Positions 41,499-51,034 of a DNA stretch of 64,000 nt are shown here, piece after piece. How positions within the stretch are numbered: the stretch's first letter is position 1; each line of letters opens with the position of its first letter. The stretch comes from Pontibacter populi (GTDB taxonomy: Bacteria; Bacteroidota; Bacteroidia; Cytophagales; Hymenobacteraceae): positions 496,001-560,000 of the forward strand of contig NZ_JAHWXQ010000002.1 in NCBI RefSeq assembly GCF_019336435.1. Direction: 5' to 3'. The position numbers were made by a program, and so were the translations under genes. The notes beneath the pieces are model-generated. The model worked only from the letters and a program-made list of their open reading frames with translations, did not search any database and was not told the origin of the DNA.

Positions 41499-42992
41499 AT
41501 GTCAAACAATATTTTCGCGACAAAATCTGTCGATAAACTGATTAAAGAATCAGAAAGCGGTGAACACGGCCTTAAACGTACCCTGACGGCCACTAACCTT
41601 ACCATGCTGGGCGTGGGTGCTATTATTGGGGCAGGTATTTTCGTGCTTACCGGTACCGCTGCCGCAAATGCTGCGGGTCCTGCTATCGTTATCTCCTTTT
41701 TAATTGCCGGGCTTGGCTGTTTGTTTGCCGGTCTGTGCTACGCCGAGTTTGCCTCCATGATACCAATTGCAGGCAGCGCTTATACCTATGGTTATGCTAC
41801 GTTGGGCGAGTTTATAGCCTGGATCATTGGCTGGGACCTGATACTGGAATACTTGTTTGGTGCTGCAACAGTGGCCGTAGGCTGGAGTGGTAACTTTGTA
41901 AGCCTGCTCAAATCGATCGGCATTACGGTACCGGCTGTCATTGCTGCCGCCCCGCTTGCTTACGATGGTAACTCCTTTACTGCCACCGGTTCTATCATCA
42001 ACCTGCCGGCTATCGTGCTTATACTTATCATGACGACCTTACTGGTAATCGGTATTCAGGAGTCTGCTAAATTCAACAACATCATCGTTATTGTAAAGGT
42101 AGCTATCGTGTTACTGGTTATCGCCTTCGGCTTCCAGTACATCGACCCTTCTAACTGGACCCCGTTTATCCCTGAAAAAGAAGTACTGATTGATGGCGCA
42201 ACCCGATACGGATGGCAGGGCGTAGTAGCCGGTGCTGCTATCGTATTCTTCTCTTACATCGGGTTTGATGCGGTAAGTACTGCTGCACAGGAAGCTAAAA
42301 ACCCGCAACGCGACATGCCGATCGGTATGCTTACATCACTTGGTATCTGTACATTATTATATGTGTTAATGTCGCTGGTAATGACTGGCCTGGTACCTTA
42401 CAAAATGCTGAATGTTCCGGATCCGGTACTGGTTGCACTTTCAGCAGCGGGACCTGCGCTTAGCTGGTTATACTTCTTTACCGGTGTGGGTGCTGTAGCT
42501 GGTCTGGCTTCGGTTGTATTGGTAATGTTAATGGGTCAGCCACGTATTTTCTTTGCCATGAGCCGCGATGGTTTATTACCGTCACTATTTGGTAAAGTAC
42601 ATCCAAAGTTCAACACGCCTTATGTAACTACAATCATCACTGGTTTGGTAGCAGCTGTTGTGGCAGGTATTTTCCCTATCGGGTTGCTAGGTGAACTGGT
42701 AAGTATCGGAACATTGCTGGCTTTCGTAATTGTGTGTGCCGGTATCATTGTGTTGCGCCGTACCAGCCCTGAGCTAAAGCGTCCGTTTAAAACACCTTTT
42801 GTGCCACTTGTACCAATACTGGGCATCCTGATCTGCGGCTACATGATGGCAAACTTAGGTTTTGATACCTGGATGCGCCTGATCATCTGGATGGCAATTG
42901 GTATAGCTATTTATTTTTTGTATGGTCGTAAACACAGCAAACTGCGCAAGCAGAACGATGCGCTCGAAGCTGGCAAAGTACCTGTAAGTTAA
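41499..42992 (+). CDS. APC family amino acid permease (second copy)
   Basis: A 497-residue permease of the same CAT-like group as the gene at 39267. Signatures: TMLGVGAIIGAGIFVLTGTAAANAAGPAIVISF, GSAYTYGYATLGEFIAWIIGWDLILEYLFGAATVAVGWSGN, FSYIGFDAVSTAAQEAKNPQRDMPIG. About 12 membrane segments, short basic C terminus. The pair are tandem paralogues and may differ in substrate. A 29-residue microprotein follows at 43018. Confidence 0.93.
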   Translation: MSNNIFATKSVDKLIKESESGEHGLKRTLTATNLTMLGVGAIIGAGIFVLTGTAAANAAGPAIVISFLIAGLGCLFAGLCYAEFASMIPIAGSAYTYGYATLGEFIAWIIGWDLILEYLFGAATVAVGWSGNFVSLLKSIGITVPAVIAAAPLAYDGNSFTATGSIINLPAIVLILIMTTLLVIGIQESAKFNNIIVIVKVAIVLLVIAFGFQYIDPSNWTPFIPEKEVLIDGATRYGWQGVVAGAAIVFFSYIGFDAVSTAAQEAKNPQRDMPIGMLTSLGICTLLYVLMSLVMTGLVPYKMLNVPDPVLVALSAAGPALSWLYFFTGVGAVAGLASVVLVMLMGQPRIFFAMSRDGLLPSLFGKVHPKFNTPYVTTIITGLVAAVVAGIFPIGLLGELVSIGTLLAFVIVCAGIIVLRRTSPELKRPFKTPFVPLVPILGILICGYMMANLGFDTWMRLIIWMAIGIAIYFLYGRKHSKLRKQNDALEAGKVPVS

Positions 42993-43017
42993 TTTCAATT
43001 CTAACGAATGTAATGTT

Positions 43018-43107
43018 ATGGGAATATCCGAGTTATTCATTTTTCTGACAGCATTAACAGTGCTTACCCTCTATTTAAGGAAAGCTGCTAAAAAGAAACA
43101 CAAATAA
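43018..43107 (+). CDS. 29-residue single-span microprotein
   Basis: ATG 43018 to TAA 43105-43107 encodes 29 residues: a short leader, one hydrophobic helix (ELFIFLTALTVLTLYL) and a very basic tail (RKAAKKKHK). It lies 26 bases after the APC permease and just before a strong terminator at 43131. The topology resembles small subunits that accompany transporters. Too short for confident homology. Confidence 0.45.
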   Translation: MGISELFIFLTALTVLTLYLRKAAKKKHK

Positions 43108-43130
43108 ACCCTGATAGGTATTTCTTCATA

Positions 43131-43161
43131 AAAACCGCCTGGTAATTGCCAGGCGGTTTTT
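43131..43161 (+). terminator. Rho-independent terminator after the APC permease operon
   Basis: AAAACCGCCTGG pairs with CCAGGCGGTTTT around TAATTG, followed by TGTTTTT. It lies 24 bases after the microprotein stop. Confidence 0.9.
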
Positions 43162-43601
43162 GTTTTTATAGTTTGATACTAATACTGGATCCCCAGCTGG
43201 CCACTCGCAGCGGCGCACAACGCAGTCGAACTTACGGAAGGTGCCACCCGGACAAATAGGTGGTTACTGGACTCTTATGTAGCATATGGTATCTGCAAAA
43301 ACTATAATTGAGGCAATAGCAGAAGTTAGCCTGAACAAAACCCAGAAGCTGAAATCATTCAGATTCGGTTCAAACTTCTGTTTTCAGCTGCTTTATAGTT
43401 GTTATACCAAAACTTTAAGGCAGTGTCATGAAAAATAAAAGACTTTAATCTCTTTTACTCATGACGCAAGTCATTTCTCAATTTCCCTTCCCTGCTGACC
43501 TTTGATCCGGAAAAAGCCTTTGTAACAGGCATGTTTTTCAACTACCTATTTCAAAGTATAGTCACCAATTCATTTAAATATCACATTAAACATTTACATA
43601 T
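43162..43601. other. Intergenic region upstream of the NO reductase gene
   Basis: About 440 bases with no gene. It holds a CRP/FNR-like palindrome (43461-43474), a few TATAGTT-type motif copies and AT-rich promoter-proximal DNA (43550-43601). A CCTTTG-type sequence occurs near 43519 but lacks the TA needed for a clean -7 box. Confidence 0.5.
43461..43474. promoter_or_regulatory. CRP/FNR-like palindrome upstream of norB
   Basis: ATGAC-GCAA-GTCAT is a 5-bp inverted repeat with a 4-base spacer, the geometry of FNR/DNR-type sites (TTGATNNNNATCAA). It lies 127 bases before the start of the NO reductase gene. A related ATGATCGAAGTCAC lies at 58507-58520. Which regulator binds is unknown. Confidence 0.45.
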
Positions 43602-45908
43602 ATGAAATACAGAAATCTATGGCTTGGGTTTATTGCCGTTATAGTCGGCTCCTTTGCCGTGCTAGGGTACTATGGTATCGAAATCTATCGGGAAGCACCT
43701 CCTATTCCCAAACAGGTAGTAACCACATCCGGTAAAGTGCTTTTTAATGAGCAGGATATTAAGGACGGACAAAATGTATGGCAGTCGGTTGGCGGACAGG
43801 AATTGGGTTCTGTCTGGGGGCACGGTGCTTATGTAGCACCCGACTGGAGTGCCGACTGGTTACACAAAGAAGCAATGTATTTCCTGGATACCTGGGCGGA
43901 GCAGGAGAAAGGCGTGAACTATGAGGCGCTGGATGAAGAAACTAAGGCCATGCTGGAAGCTCGTCTGCAAAAACAGATCAGGGCAAACACCTATGATCCC
44001 GAAACTGGTGTACTGACTATTTCGGATTTACGTGCTGAGGCTATTGCAGATGTAAGCAGGCATTATACAGGTCTGTTTATGGATGACCCGGCACTGGCAA
44101 AACATCGTGATTCTTACGCCATGTCTGATAACACTGTTAAAGACCCGGTGCGGATGCAGAAACTGAATGCCTTCTTCTTCTGGACCTCTTGGGCCTGTGT
44201 TACCGAACGTCCGGGTAAAAATATTACCTACACTAACAACTGGCCTGCCGAAAAACTGGTAGCCAACGAACCAAGCAGCGACCTGATCATCTGGACAGGT
44301 TTCAGTGTCATTATCCTGATAGCTGGTGTGGGCTTGCTCGCTTATTATTATGCTTCTAACAAGGAAGATGACATAGACCTGAGCAAACTGCCAAAGAAAG
44401 ATCCTTTGCTGGGTTTAAATGCCACGCCATCTATGAAAGCCACGTTAAAGTATTTCTGGATTGTGACAGCCCTTATACTGGTACAGGTTACATTGGGAGT
44501 TGTGTCGGCTCACTATGGGGTGGAAGGCCAGGCTTTGTATGGTTTCCCACTTGCTGATTACCTGCCCTACTCTATTACCAGAACCTGGCACGTGCAACTC
44601 GCCATTTTCTGGATAGCTACCTCCTGGCTGGCAACCGGTTTATACATTGCGCCTGCTGTGTCGGGCCACGAGCCAAAATTCCAGAAACTGGGGGTAAACT
44701 TCCTCTTTGTCTGCCTGCTTATTATAGTTGCTGGTTCGCTGGCTGGGCAGTGGTATGGCATCATGCAGAAACTGGGATACACTGAAAACTTCTGGTTCGG
44801 ACATCAGGGGTATGAATATGTAGACTTAGGACGCTTCTGGCAGATATTCCTTTTAGTTGGCTTATTCCTGTGGCTGGGCCTGATGGTGCGTGCTATTATG
44901 CCTGCTTTCCGAAACGATGCAGAAGGTCGTCACCTGCTGGGCATGTTCCTGATCTCATCGGCTGCCATTGCTATCTTCTATGCATCCGGCCTGATGTGGG
45001 GACAGCATACCAACCTGGCCATTGCAGAGTACTGGCGCTGGTGGGTAGTTCACCTGTGGGTAGAAGGCTTCTTCGAAGTATTTGCTACCGTGGTAATTGC
45101 CTTCCTGTTTGTGCGCATGGGTTTGCTGGATACTAAAATGGCCACATCGACAGTACTTTTCTCTACCATTATCTTCCTTTTCGGAGGTATTATCGGTACG
45201 TTTCACCACTTATACTTTAGCGGTACGCCAACTGCTGTCATGGCCTTAGGTGCTACATTCAGTGCCCTGGAAGTGGTGCCGCTTGTACTGATTGGTTTTG
45301 AAGCATACCATAACCTGAAAATCAGCCGCCTTACCCAGTGGATCAAGGCGTACAAGTGGCCTATCTACTGCTTCGTGGCTGTAGCTTTCTGGAACCTGGT
45401 TGGTGCCGGTGTGTTCGGGTTCGTGATCAATCCGCCGATCGCACTTTATTACATGCAGGGGCTAAATACAACACCTGTGCACGCACACACCGCCCTTTTT
45501 GGAGTATATGGTATACTTGGTATAGGGCTGATGCTGTTTGTTCTGAAGGGTTTGTCCGGCCGTCGCCGCTGGAAAGATGGTGTGATAAGTTTTGCTTTCT
45601 GGTCTCTTAACATTGGCCTCATCCTGATGGTACTGATAAGTGTGCTTCCTATCGGGCTTATGCAGACGTGGGCAAGTGTGGAATATGGCTTATGGTATGC
45701 CCGCTCTATGGAGTTTATGCAGACAGACACTATGGAAACACTGCGCTGGCTACGGGTTATTGGTGACACGATCTTTGCTGGTGGTATTGTTGCCTTAGCC
45801 TGGTTCATCATCGGTCTTAAAACAGGCTGGTCGCTTGAGCAGGATGAAGATGTGCAGGACATAGACCTCATCCAGACACAGGAAGATGAACTAACTATAA
45901 AAAAGTAA
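43602..45908 (+). CDS. norB: Quinol-dependent nitric oxide reductase (qNOR)
   Basis: A 768-residue single-subunit NO reductase (norB/norZ), reducing 2 NO to N2O with quinol in the cytoplasmic membrane. It has the fused N-terminal periplasmic cytochrome-c-like domain without a CxxCH haem motif (GQNVWQSVGGQELGSVWGHGAYVAPDWSADWLHKEA), then about 14 helices. Catalytic residues: His ligand in TRTWHVQLAIFW; the Glu-rich VEGFFEVFATV; FeB ligands in GTFHHLYFSGTP; haem ligand in PVHAHTALFGVYG. The N-terminal extension is typical of qNOR. The gene stands alone with an FNR-like site upstream and a terminator downstream. It lacks the iterated CTATAGTT motif inside the gene. Confidence 0.96.
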   Translation: MKYRNLWLGFIAVIVGSFAVLGYYGIEIYREAPPIPKQVVTTSGKVLFNEQDIKDGQNVWQSVGGQELGSVWGHGAYVAPDWSADWLHKEAMYFLDTWAEQEKGVNYEALDEETKAMLEARLQKQIRANTYDPETGVLTISDLRAEAIADVSRHYTGLFMDDPALAKHRDSYAMSDNTVKDPVRMQKLNAFFFWTSWACVTERPGKNITYTNNWPAEKLVANEPSSDLIIWTGFSVIILIAGVGLLAYYYASNKEDDIDLSKLPKKDPLLGLNATPSMKATLKYFWIVTALILVQVTLGVVSAHYGVEGQALYGFPLADYLPYSITRTWHVQLAIFWIATSWLATGLYIAPAVSGHEPKFQKLGVNFLFVCLLIIVAGSLAGQWYGIMQKLGYTENFWFGHQGYEYVDLGRFWQIFLLVGLFLWLGLMVRAIMPAFRNDAEGRHLLGMFLISSAAIAIFYASGLMWGQHTNLAIAEYWRWWVVHLWVEGFFEVFATVVIAFLFVRMGLLDTKMATSTVLFSTIIFLFGGIIGTFHHLYFSGTPTAVMALGATFSALEVVPLVLIGFEAYHNLKISRLTQWIKAYKWPIYCFVAVAFWNLVGAGVFGFVINPPIALYYMQGLNTTPVHAHTALFGVYGILGIGLMLFVLKGLSGRRRWKDGVISFAFWSLNIGLILMVLISVLPIGLMQTWASVEYGLWYARSMEFMQTDTMETLRWLRVIGDTIFAGGIVALAWFIIGLKTGWSLEQDEDVQDIDLIQTQEDELTIKK

Positions 45909-45945
45909 CAACTATAATTACATAAGTACATCTTGATGCACTTCC

Positions 45946-45985
45946 AGGAATGGCTGCCCAACTATGGGCGGCCATTCCTTTTTTT
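45946..45985 (+). terminator. Hairpin terminator after norB
   Basis: AGGAATGGC and GGCCATTCCT flank a second inverted pair (GCCCA ... TGGGC), ending in a T-run (TTTTTTT). It lies 37 bases after the norB stop. Confidence 0.85.
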
Positions 45986-46068
45986 GAGGCTGATCTTCTT
46001 TTGTATTTCGTTAGTTAGCAACTATAAATTTTATGCTTTCTAGTGCATAATTCAGACCTTTACAGGTA

Positions 46069-48615
46069 ATGTCGTCAACAACTATACTTCAGAATTTACC
46101 TGACTTACCTGTTAAGGAAGCCCTGCCGCGCCTGCTTTCTGCCCTGGAAACCAATACCAGGGTTATACTGGAAGCACCGCCCGGAGCAGGTAAAACCACG
46201 CTTGTTCCGTTAGCATTATTAGAAGCCGGCTGGCGCAACAACGGTAAAATACTGGTGCTGGAGCCCCGCCGTCTGGCAACACGTGGTGCCGCACAACGCA
46301 TGTCGGATCTCATGAACGAGCCACTCGGGCAAACAGTTGGTTATTGGGTGCGCATGGAGCATGTGGTATCTGATAAAACTATAGTTGAGGTAGTAACCGA
46401 AGGCATACTGACCCGCTTGATACAGGATGACCCGGCACTGGAAGGGATTGCAGCTATTATTTTTGATGAGTTTCATGAACGAAACCTACAGGCTGACCTT
46501 GGTTTAGCTTTGGCTTTAGATGCACAGGCAGTGCTACGTCCTGATCTCCGTATTCTTGTGATGAGTGCCACGCTGGATGCTGTAACGATAGGTAAGTGGC
46601 TCGATGCACCTGTTATTACTAGCGAAGGCCGGCAATATCCTGTCGAAACGCATTACCTGCCTACTTCAGAAGTAGCTGCTGCAGGAAACAGACCAGCGGA
46701 AAGACTGAGCAACCTGGTACCCAAAGCAATACGAAAAGCACTAACCGAACAACCGGATGGCGATATACTGGTATTTTTGCCCGGCATGGGGGAAATGCGA
46801 AGAGTAGCCGCACAACTGGAAGGCAAACTGGCGCCAACTATAGACCTCCACATTTTGCACGGTGACCTGCAGCTTTCCAAACAACTGGCTGCCATACAAC
46901 CTGCGCCTAAAGGCAGGCGCAAAATCGTGCTTGCCACCAGTATTGCCGAAACCAGCTTAACTATAGAAGGTGTAAAGATCGTGATCGATGGCGGCTTTTC
47001 ACGTGTTCCTAAATTTGTGCCCCGCACCGGCTTAACTACGCTGGCAACTATAGCTGTTTCAAAAGCTGCCGCCGACCAGCGCCGCGGCCGTGCAGGTCGT
47101 TTAGGGCCGGGTGTATGTTATAGGCTTTGGTCTACTGCCGACCAGGCGCAGTTAGCAGACAGGCAAAACCCGGAGATCTGCGAAGCAGACCTGACCGGGC
47201 TGGCGCTGGAGCTTGCCATGTGGGGCGTAAAAGATGCTGCTGCTTTAAACTGGCTGGATGTGCCACCTGCCGCTGCCATGGCACTTGCCCGCGATCTGTT
47301 ACTTCGCCTGGAAGCTATAGATAAAACCGGTAACGCTACCCCGCACGGAAAAGCACTGGCATCGCTTGGCCTTTCTCCAAGACTAGGGCACCTGGTTATT
47401 CGTGGCCGTGAGTTTGGTTTTGGAGCCACAGCCTGCGCTTTGGCTGCGTTGTTATCTGAAAAAGACATACTGAGACAACTGGAAACCGGACGAGGAAATG
47501 TATTGCCAGACCTACCTCTGCGCCTGGAAATCTTATCGGGTAAGCGTCCGCCTATTCCGGGTTTTGTGATCGACGAAAATGCCCTGCGGCGTGTAAAAGA
47601 ACAGACACAGCACCTGATGCAACGCACCCGCACCACCAACGAAACTATAAAACCGGACGCAGCAGGAATCTTAACTGCCCTCACCTACCCCGACCGCCTG
47701 GCCCAACGGGAGTCATCGGGCCGGGTTAGACTTGTAACCGGACAACGGGCCGCTTTGCCAACAGAGCTTTTCAGCGAAGCAGACTTTTATAGTATAGCGC
47801 ACCTCGAGATCGGGAACCAGCCGCGTATTTTGCTCGCAGCACCGCTTAACAAAACTGAGTTGCTGGAGCATTTTGAAGAACAGCTCGAAGAATTGGATGA
47901 GGTAAGGTTTGACGAAGCCACCGGCAGAGTGATAGCCCGTAAGATCACCCGGTTAGGGGCATTAATTCTGCAGGAAACCAGCCAACCAAACCCAGATCAG
48001 GAACAGGTGGCCACTCTACTTTTACAGGCACTTAAAGAGAGAGGAATTGATAAACTTCCCTGGTCTGACCAAGCTATAAAAACCCGGCAGCGCTTAGCTT
48101 TTCTGCATCAACTGGCACCTGAACTATGGCCTGATGTTTCGGATAAGATGCTGGCAGAAACGATAGAGCTATGGCTGTTGCCACATTTGCTCGGCTTACG
48201 AACTATAGAACAAGTGGCCAGGTTAGATTTTAATGAAATGCTGCTTTCGGACCTGAGTTGGGAACAACGGCAGGAAATGGACCGGCTGGCCCCAACTCAC
48301 CTGGAAGTACCCAGCGGCTCCCGCATAGCCTTAAACTATACAGATCCAGCCACTCCTGTACTTGCCGTACGCCTGCAGGAAGTATTCGGGATGCTGGATA
48401 CGCCCAGAATTGGTGGTGGCAAAGTGCCTTTGCTGATTCACCTGCTCTCCCCTGCTTCCCGCCCCGTGCAGGTTACCCGCGACCTGCGAAGTTTCTGGAC
48501 AACCGGCTATTTTGATGTCAGGAAAGATCTCCGTGGCCGTTACCCCAAACACCACTGGCCCGACGACCCACTGGCAGCTGTTCCGACCCGCGGCATTAAA
48601 AGGCGACCTCACTAG
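46069..48615 (+). CDS. hrpB: ATP-dependent helicase HrpB
   Basis: An 848-residue DEAH-type helicase of the HrpB family. Walker A is GAGKTT (about residue 42), motif Ia VLEPRRLATRGAA, DEAH-box variant DEFHER, motif III SATLDA, motif V/VI TSIAETSLTIEGV and DQRRGRAGRLGPG. The C-terminal HrpB-specific region (about 530-848; GQRAALPTELF, TGYFDVRKDLRGRYPKHHWPDDPLAA) is complete. The cellular role of HrpB is poorly defined. No operon partner. Confidence 0.95.
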   Translation: MSSTTILQNLPDLPVKEALPRLLSALETNTRVILEAPPGAGKTTLVPLALLEAGWRNNGKILVLEPRRLATRGAAQRMSDLMNEPLGQTVGYWVRMEHVVSDKTIVEVVTEGILTRLIQDDPALEGIAAIIFDEFHERNLQADLGLALALDAQAVLRPDLRILVMSATLDAVTIGKWLDAPVITSEGRQYPVETHYLPTSEVAAAGNRPAERLSNLVPKAIRKALTEQPDGDILVFLPGMGEMRRVAAQLEGKLAPTIDLHILHGDLQLSKQLAAIQPAPKGRRKIVLATSIAETSLTIEGVKIVIDGGFSRVPKFVPRTGLTTLATIAVSKAAADQRRGRAGRLGPGVCYRLWSTADQAQLADRQNPEICEADLTGLALELAMWGVKDAAALNWLDVPPAAAMALARDLLLRLEAIDKTGNATPHGKALASLGLSPRLGHLVIRGREFGFGATACALAALLSEKDILRQLETGRGNVLPDLPLRLEILSGKRPPIPGFVIDENALRRVKEQTQHLMQRTRTTNETIKPDAAGILTALTYPDRLAQRESSGRVRLVTGQRAALPTELFSEADFYSIAHLEIGNQPRILLAAPLNKTELLEHFEEQLEELDEVRFDEATGRVIARKITRLGALILQETSQPNPDQEQVATLLLQALKERGIDKLPWSDQAIKTRQRLAFLHQLAPELWPDVSDKMLAETIELWLLPHLLGLRTIEQVARLDFNEMLLSDLSWEQRQEMDRLAPTHLEVPSGSRIALNYTDPATPVLAVRLQEVFGMLDTPRIGGGKVPLLIHLLSPASRPVQVTRDLRSFWTTGYFDVRKDLRGRYPKHHWPDDPLAAVPTRGIKRRPH

Positions 48616-48626
48616 TACATACTAAT

Positions 48627-48667
48627 AAAGCCCAAAACCACCTTTAAACAGTGGCTTTGGGCTTTTT
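48627..48667 (+). terminator. Rho-independent terminator after hrpB
   Basis: AAAGCCCAAA and CCAC pair with GTGG and TTTGGGCTTT with a one-base mismatch between blocks, ending GGGCTTTTT. It lies 11 bases after the hrpB stop. Confidence 0.85.
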
Positions 48668-48691
48668 AAACTATAGAACTATAGTTTAAAA
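48664..48691. repeat. Perfect inverted pair of the iterated motif
   Basis: TTTTAAACTATAG (48664-48676) and CTATAGTTTAAAA (48679-48691) form a perfect 13-bp hairpin with a two-base loop, between convergent genes hrpB and the Rnk-like gene. It could terminate the minus-strand transcript. Confidence 0.7.
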
Positions 48692-48698
48692 TATCAGA

Positions 48699-49103
48699 CT
48701 ATAAAAAGAGATCCCCTGCAGCTTCTGGCTGGTAAAGGATAGATTCAATTTTGTAATACAGCATTCCCTGCGGAGCAGGCCATTCTACTTCGTCGCCTAC
48801 TTTGCCACCTAAGATAGCAGTTGCAACCGGAGCCAGTACGGAAATCTTACGGGCATTAAGGTCGGCATCTTTCGGATACACAACCGTAATTTCCATTTCT
48901 TTCCCGGTTTTCAGGTCTTTCAGGCGCACTAGTGAATTCATAGTTACTACATCAGTCGGCACTTCTTCTGAGGCTACAACTTTTGCGCGCTTCAGTTCTT
49001 TACACAACCCTTCAACAGAGGCAGCGCCACCATTCTGACGTTGCAACTGCACCAGGCTATGCAGGCGTTCTTGATCTTTTTCGGTTAGATAGATGGGGTT
49101 CAT
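48699..49103 (-). CDS. GreA/GreB-fold transcription factor, Rnk-like
   Basis: A 134-residue protein of the GreA/B-Rnk family: short N-terminal helical part (YLTEKDQERLHSLVQLQRQNGGAASVEGLCKELKRAKVV) and FKBP-like C-terminal domain (VTMNSLVRLKDLKTGKEMEITVVYPKDADLNARKISVLAPVATAILGGKVGDEVEWPAP). The length matches Rnk (about 136) rather than GreA (158), because the long coiled-coil is absent. Rnk modulates nucleoside diphosphate kinase or binds RNA polymerase. It lies six bases after the FMN glutamate-synthase gene on the same strand. Confidence 0.88.
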   Translation of the reverse strand: MNPIYLTEKDQERLHSLVQLQRQNGGAASVEGLCKELKRAKVVASEEVPTDVVTMNSLVRLKDLKTGKEMEITVVYPKDADLNARKISVLAPVATAILGGKVGDEVEWPAPQGMLYYKIESILYQPEAAGDLFL

Positions 49104-49109
49104 ACAAGT

Positions 49110-50672
49110 CTAGTTTAATATAAGTTGATGCTCTTTCGTGAGTATTGATCCTGGTTCTGTCGGCTTAAAGTAGATATCTTCAAAGCTCAGCGTTCTGCCG
49201 GATTCCACTCTTCTGAAAATCTTATCCGGCGTAATACTGTCTATGCTGCCAAAACCGCAGGCTTCCATCACTTCTATTGTTGATTTTATAGTATTGCCAT
49301 GGAAATTTGCTACACGAACTCTCTTATCAGCAACATCCAGACCCTTATAAAGGTTTTCGTCCTGCGTAGCAATACCTACCGGGCAACGACCTGAGTCACA
49401 CTGAAGCGCCTGTATACAGCCCAGTGCAAACATCATTCCGCGGGCACTATAGCAAATATCCGCACCCAGTGAGATTGCCTTAATTATATCTACGCCAGTT
49501 ATGATTTTTCCGGCTGCAATCACCCGGATTTCTTTTCTGAGCTTATATTTCACCAGCATCTCCTGCACAAACGAAAGGGCATCGTAAAGCGGCATACCTA
49601 AGCTATCCGTAAATTCTAGCGGCGCTGCACCTGTTCCACCTTCTGCTCCATCTATCGTTATAAAGTCCGGGTAAATCTGGTTGTGCATCATTTCCTGGCA
49701 AAGCCGCTCAAACTCCATTTTGTTACCGATACAAAGCTTAATACCGATCGGCTTGCCCTGAGACAGCACACGAAGCTTCTCGATGAACAGCAACATAGTG
49801 AACTGGTCCTGGAAAGCAGAGTGCGCCGGTGGCGAAGCAACGGTAGTATGAGGTATAACTTTACGGATTGCAGCGATCTCCGGCGTGTTTTTAGCAGCTG
49901 GCAGAATACCTCCATGGCCTGGCTTTGCACCCTGCGATAGCTTTATTTCCACCATTTTAATGTTCGGATGGGAAACCTGCTCTTCGTATAGTTTCTCTGA
50001 GAAGTTACCCTGACCATCGCGGCATCCAAAGTAACCCGTACCGATCTGCCAGATCAGGTCGCCGCCACCTTCGATGTGGAACGGGCTTACGCCACCTTCA
50101 CCAGTGTTATGTGCGAACCTGCCCAGTTTAGCTCCTCCACTTAAAGCCGTAACCGCTGTTTTACTCAGCGAGCCATAGCTCATGGCCGATATATTATATA
50201 TACTGGCGCTATACGTCTGCTTACAACGGCTGCCACCTACTGTTACACGCAGGTCTTCTTCCGTAACATGCGCCGGAAACATGGTATGCGCAATCCACTC
50301 GAAACCACTCTCCTGGCTGTTGGCCTGCATACCAAATGGCACCGTCTGCCGTACGTTTTTAGCACGCTGGTAAACGATAGAGCGCTGGCGGCGGCTGAAA
50401 GGCTTCCCATCCAGGTCTGACTCAAAGAAATACTGACGCATTTCCGGGCGGATACTTTCAAAAAAGTAGCGCAAATGACCTATCACTGGGTAGTTGCGCA
50501 GGATAGAGTGCTTTGGCTGACGGATATCATGGATATAAACTGCCTGCAACGGTAGCACGAACACCAACAAAGCTCCATAAGCTATATTTTGGGAAGCCAG
50601 GTATAAAACAAGGGCATAAATGGCTGCAAAAGCAACCGCAAACAGTTGCCTTACGCTAAGTTTGATTAACAT
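49110..50672 (-). CDS. FMN-binding glutamate synthase family protein
   Basis: A 520-residue protein with two N-terminal membrane helices (about 5-45) and a GltS-type FMN barrel (about 130-500). Markers: MSYGSLSKTAVTALSGGAKLGRFAHNTGEGG, EIKLSQGAKPGHGGILPAAKNTPEIA, TIDGAEGGTGAAPLEFTDS, ARGMMFALGCIQALQCDSGRCPVGIATQ (Cys cluster for an Fe-S site). The glutaminase domain is absent, so it is a standalone synthase-like oxidoreductase of unknown acceptor. Confidence 0.9.
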   Translation of the reverse strand: MLIKLSVRQLFAVAFAAIYALVLYLASQNIAYGALLVFVLPLQAVYIHDIRQPKHSILRNYPVIGHLRYFFESIRPEMRQYFFESDLDGKPFSRRQRSIVYQRAKNVRQTVPFGMQANSQESGFEWIAHTMFPAHVTEEDLRVTVGGSRCKQTYSASIYNISAMSYGSLSKTAVTALSGGAKLGRFAHNTGEGGVSPFHIEGGGDLIWQIGTGYFGCRDGQGNFSEKLYEEQVSHPNIKMVEIKLSQGAKPGHGGILPAAKNTPEIAAIRKVIPHTTVASPPAHSAFQDQFTMLLFIEKLRVLSQGKPIGIKLCIGNKMEFERLCQEMMHNQIYPDFITIDGAEGGTGAAPLEFTDSLGMPLYDALSFVQEMLVKYKLRKEIRVIAAGKIITGVDIIKAISLGADICYSARGMMFALGCIQALQCDSGRCPVGIATQDENLYKGLDVADKRVRVANFHGNTIKSTIEVMEACGFGSIDSITPDKIFRRVESGRTLSFEDIYFKPTEPGSILTKEHQLILN

Positions 50673-51034
50673 ATCAGTTGTAAAAATTAATTTTCAGAGA
50701 TAAAGCCAGTGTAGATAACCGCAACAACTATAAGCTGCAGGCCAGAAACACCAGATACCAGGAGGAGTTCGGTGCCGGATAGATTTCCGGCTTACTTGTT
50801 AAAGTCTTTGGGAGTAGAAAAAAAGTTAAGACAATAACCGTTCAGGTCATCGCTTAAGGAAACGTGATTCGAAGCTGCTACAAGGCTTGTAAGCGGCAAT
50901 TGTAACGTATGTTGGTGTATACTGAATGGCAGCACAGCAGGTTCAAATTTGGTTAGCCAAAGTAAGCAGATATTATATAGAAATGCAACATGTTCACGGT
51001 ATACGCTGCTCAACCTATATATTGTTACATAAAT
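50673..51034. other. Intergenic region between nadB and the glutamate-synthase-like gene
   Basis: About 360 bases. A 73-codon minus frame (50792-51013) lacks coding character and conserved features, so it is not called. No terminator or promoter of good quality is evident; one AACTATAA motif lies near 50727. Confidence 0.45.

Noticed and set aside
50792-51013. 73-codon minus frame before the FMN glutamate-synthase gene
   Set aside because: Low-quality sequence without conserved motifs or signals; treated as intergenic DNA.
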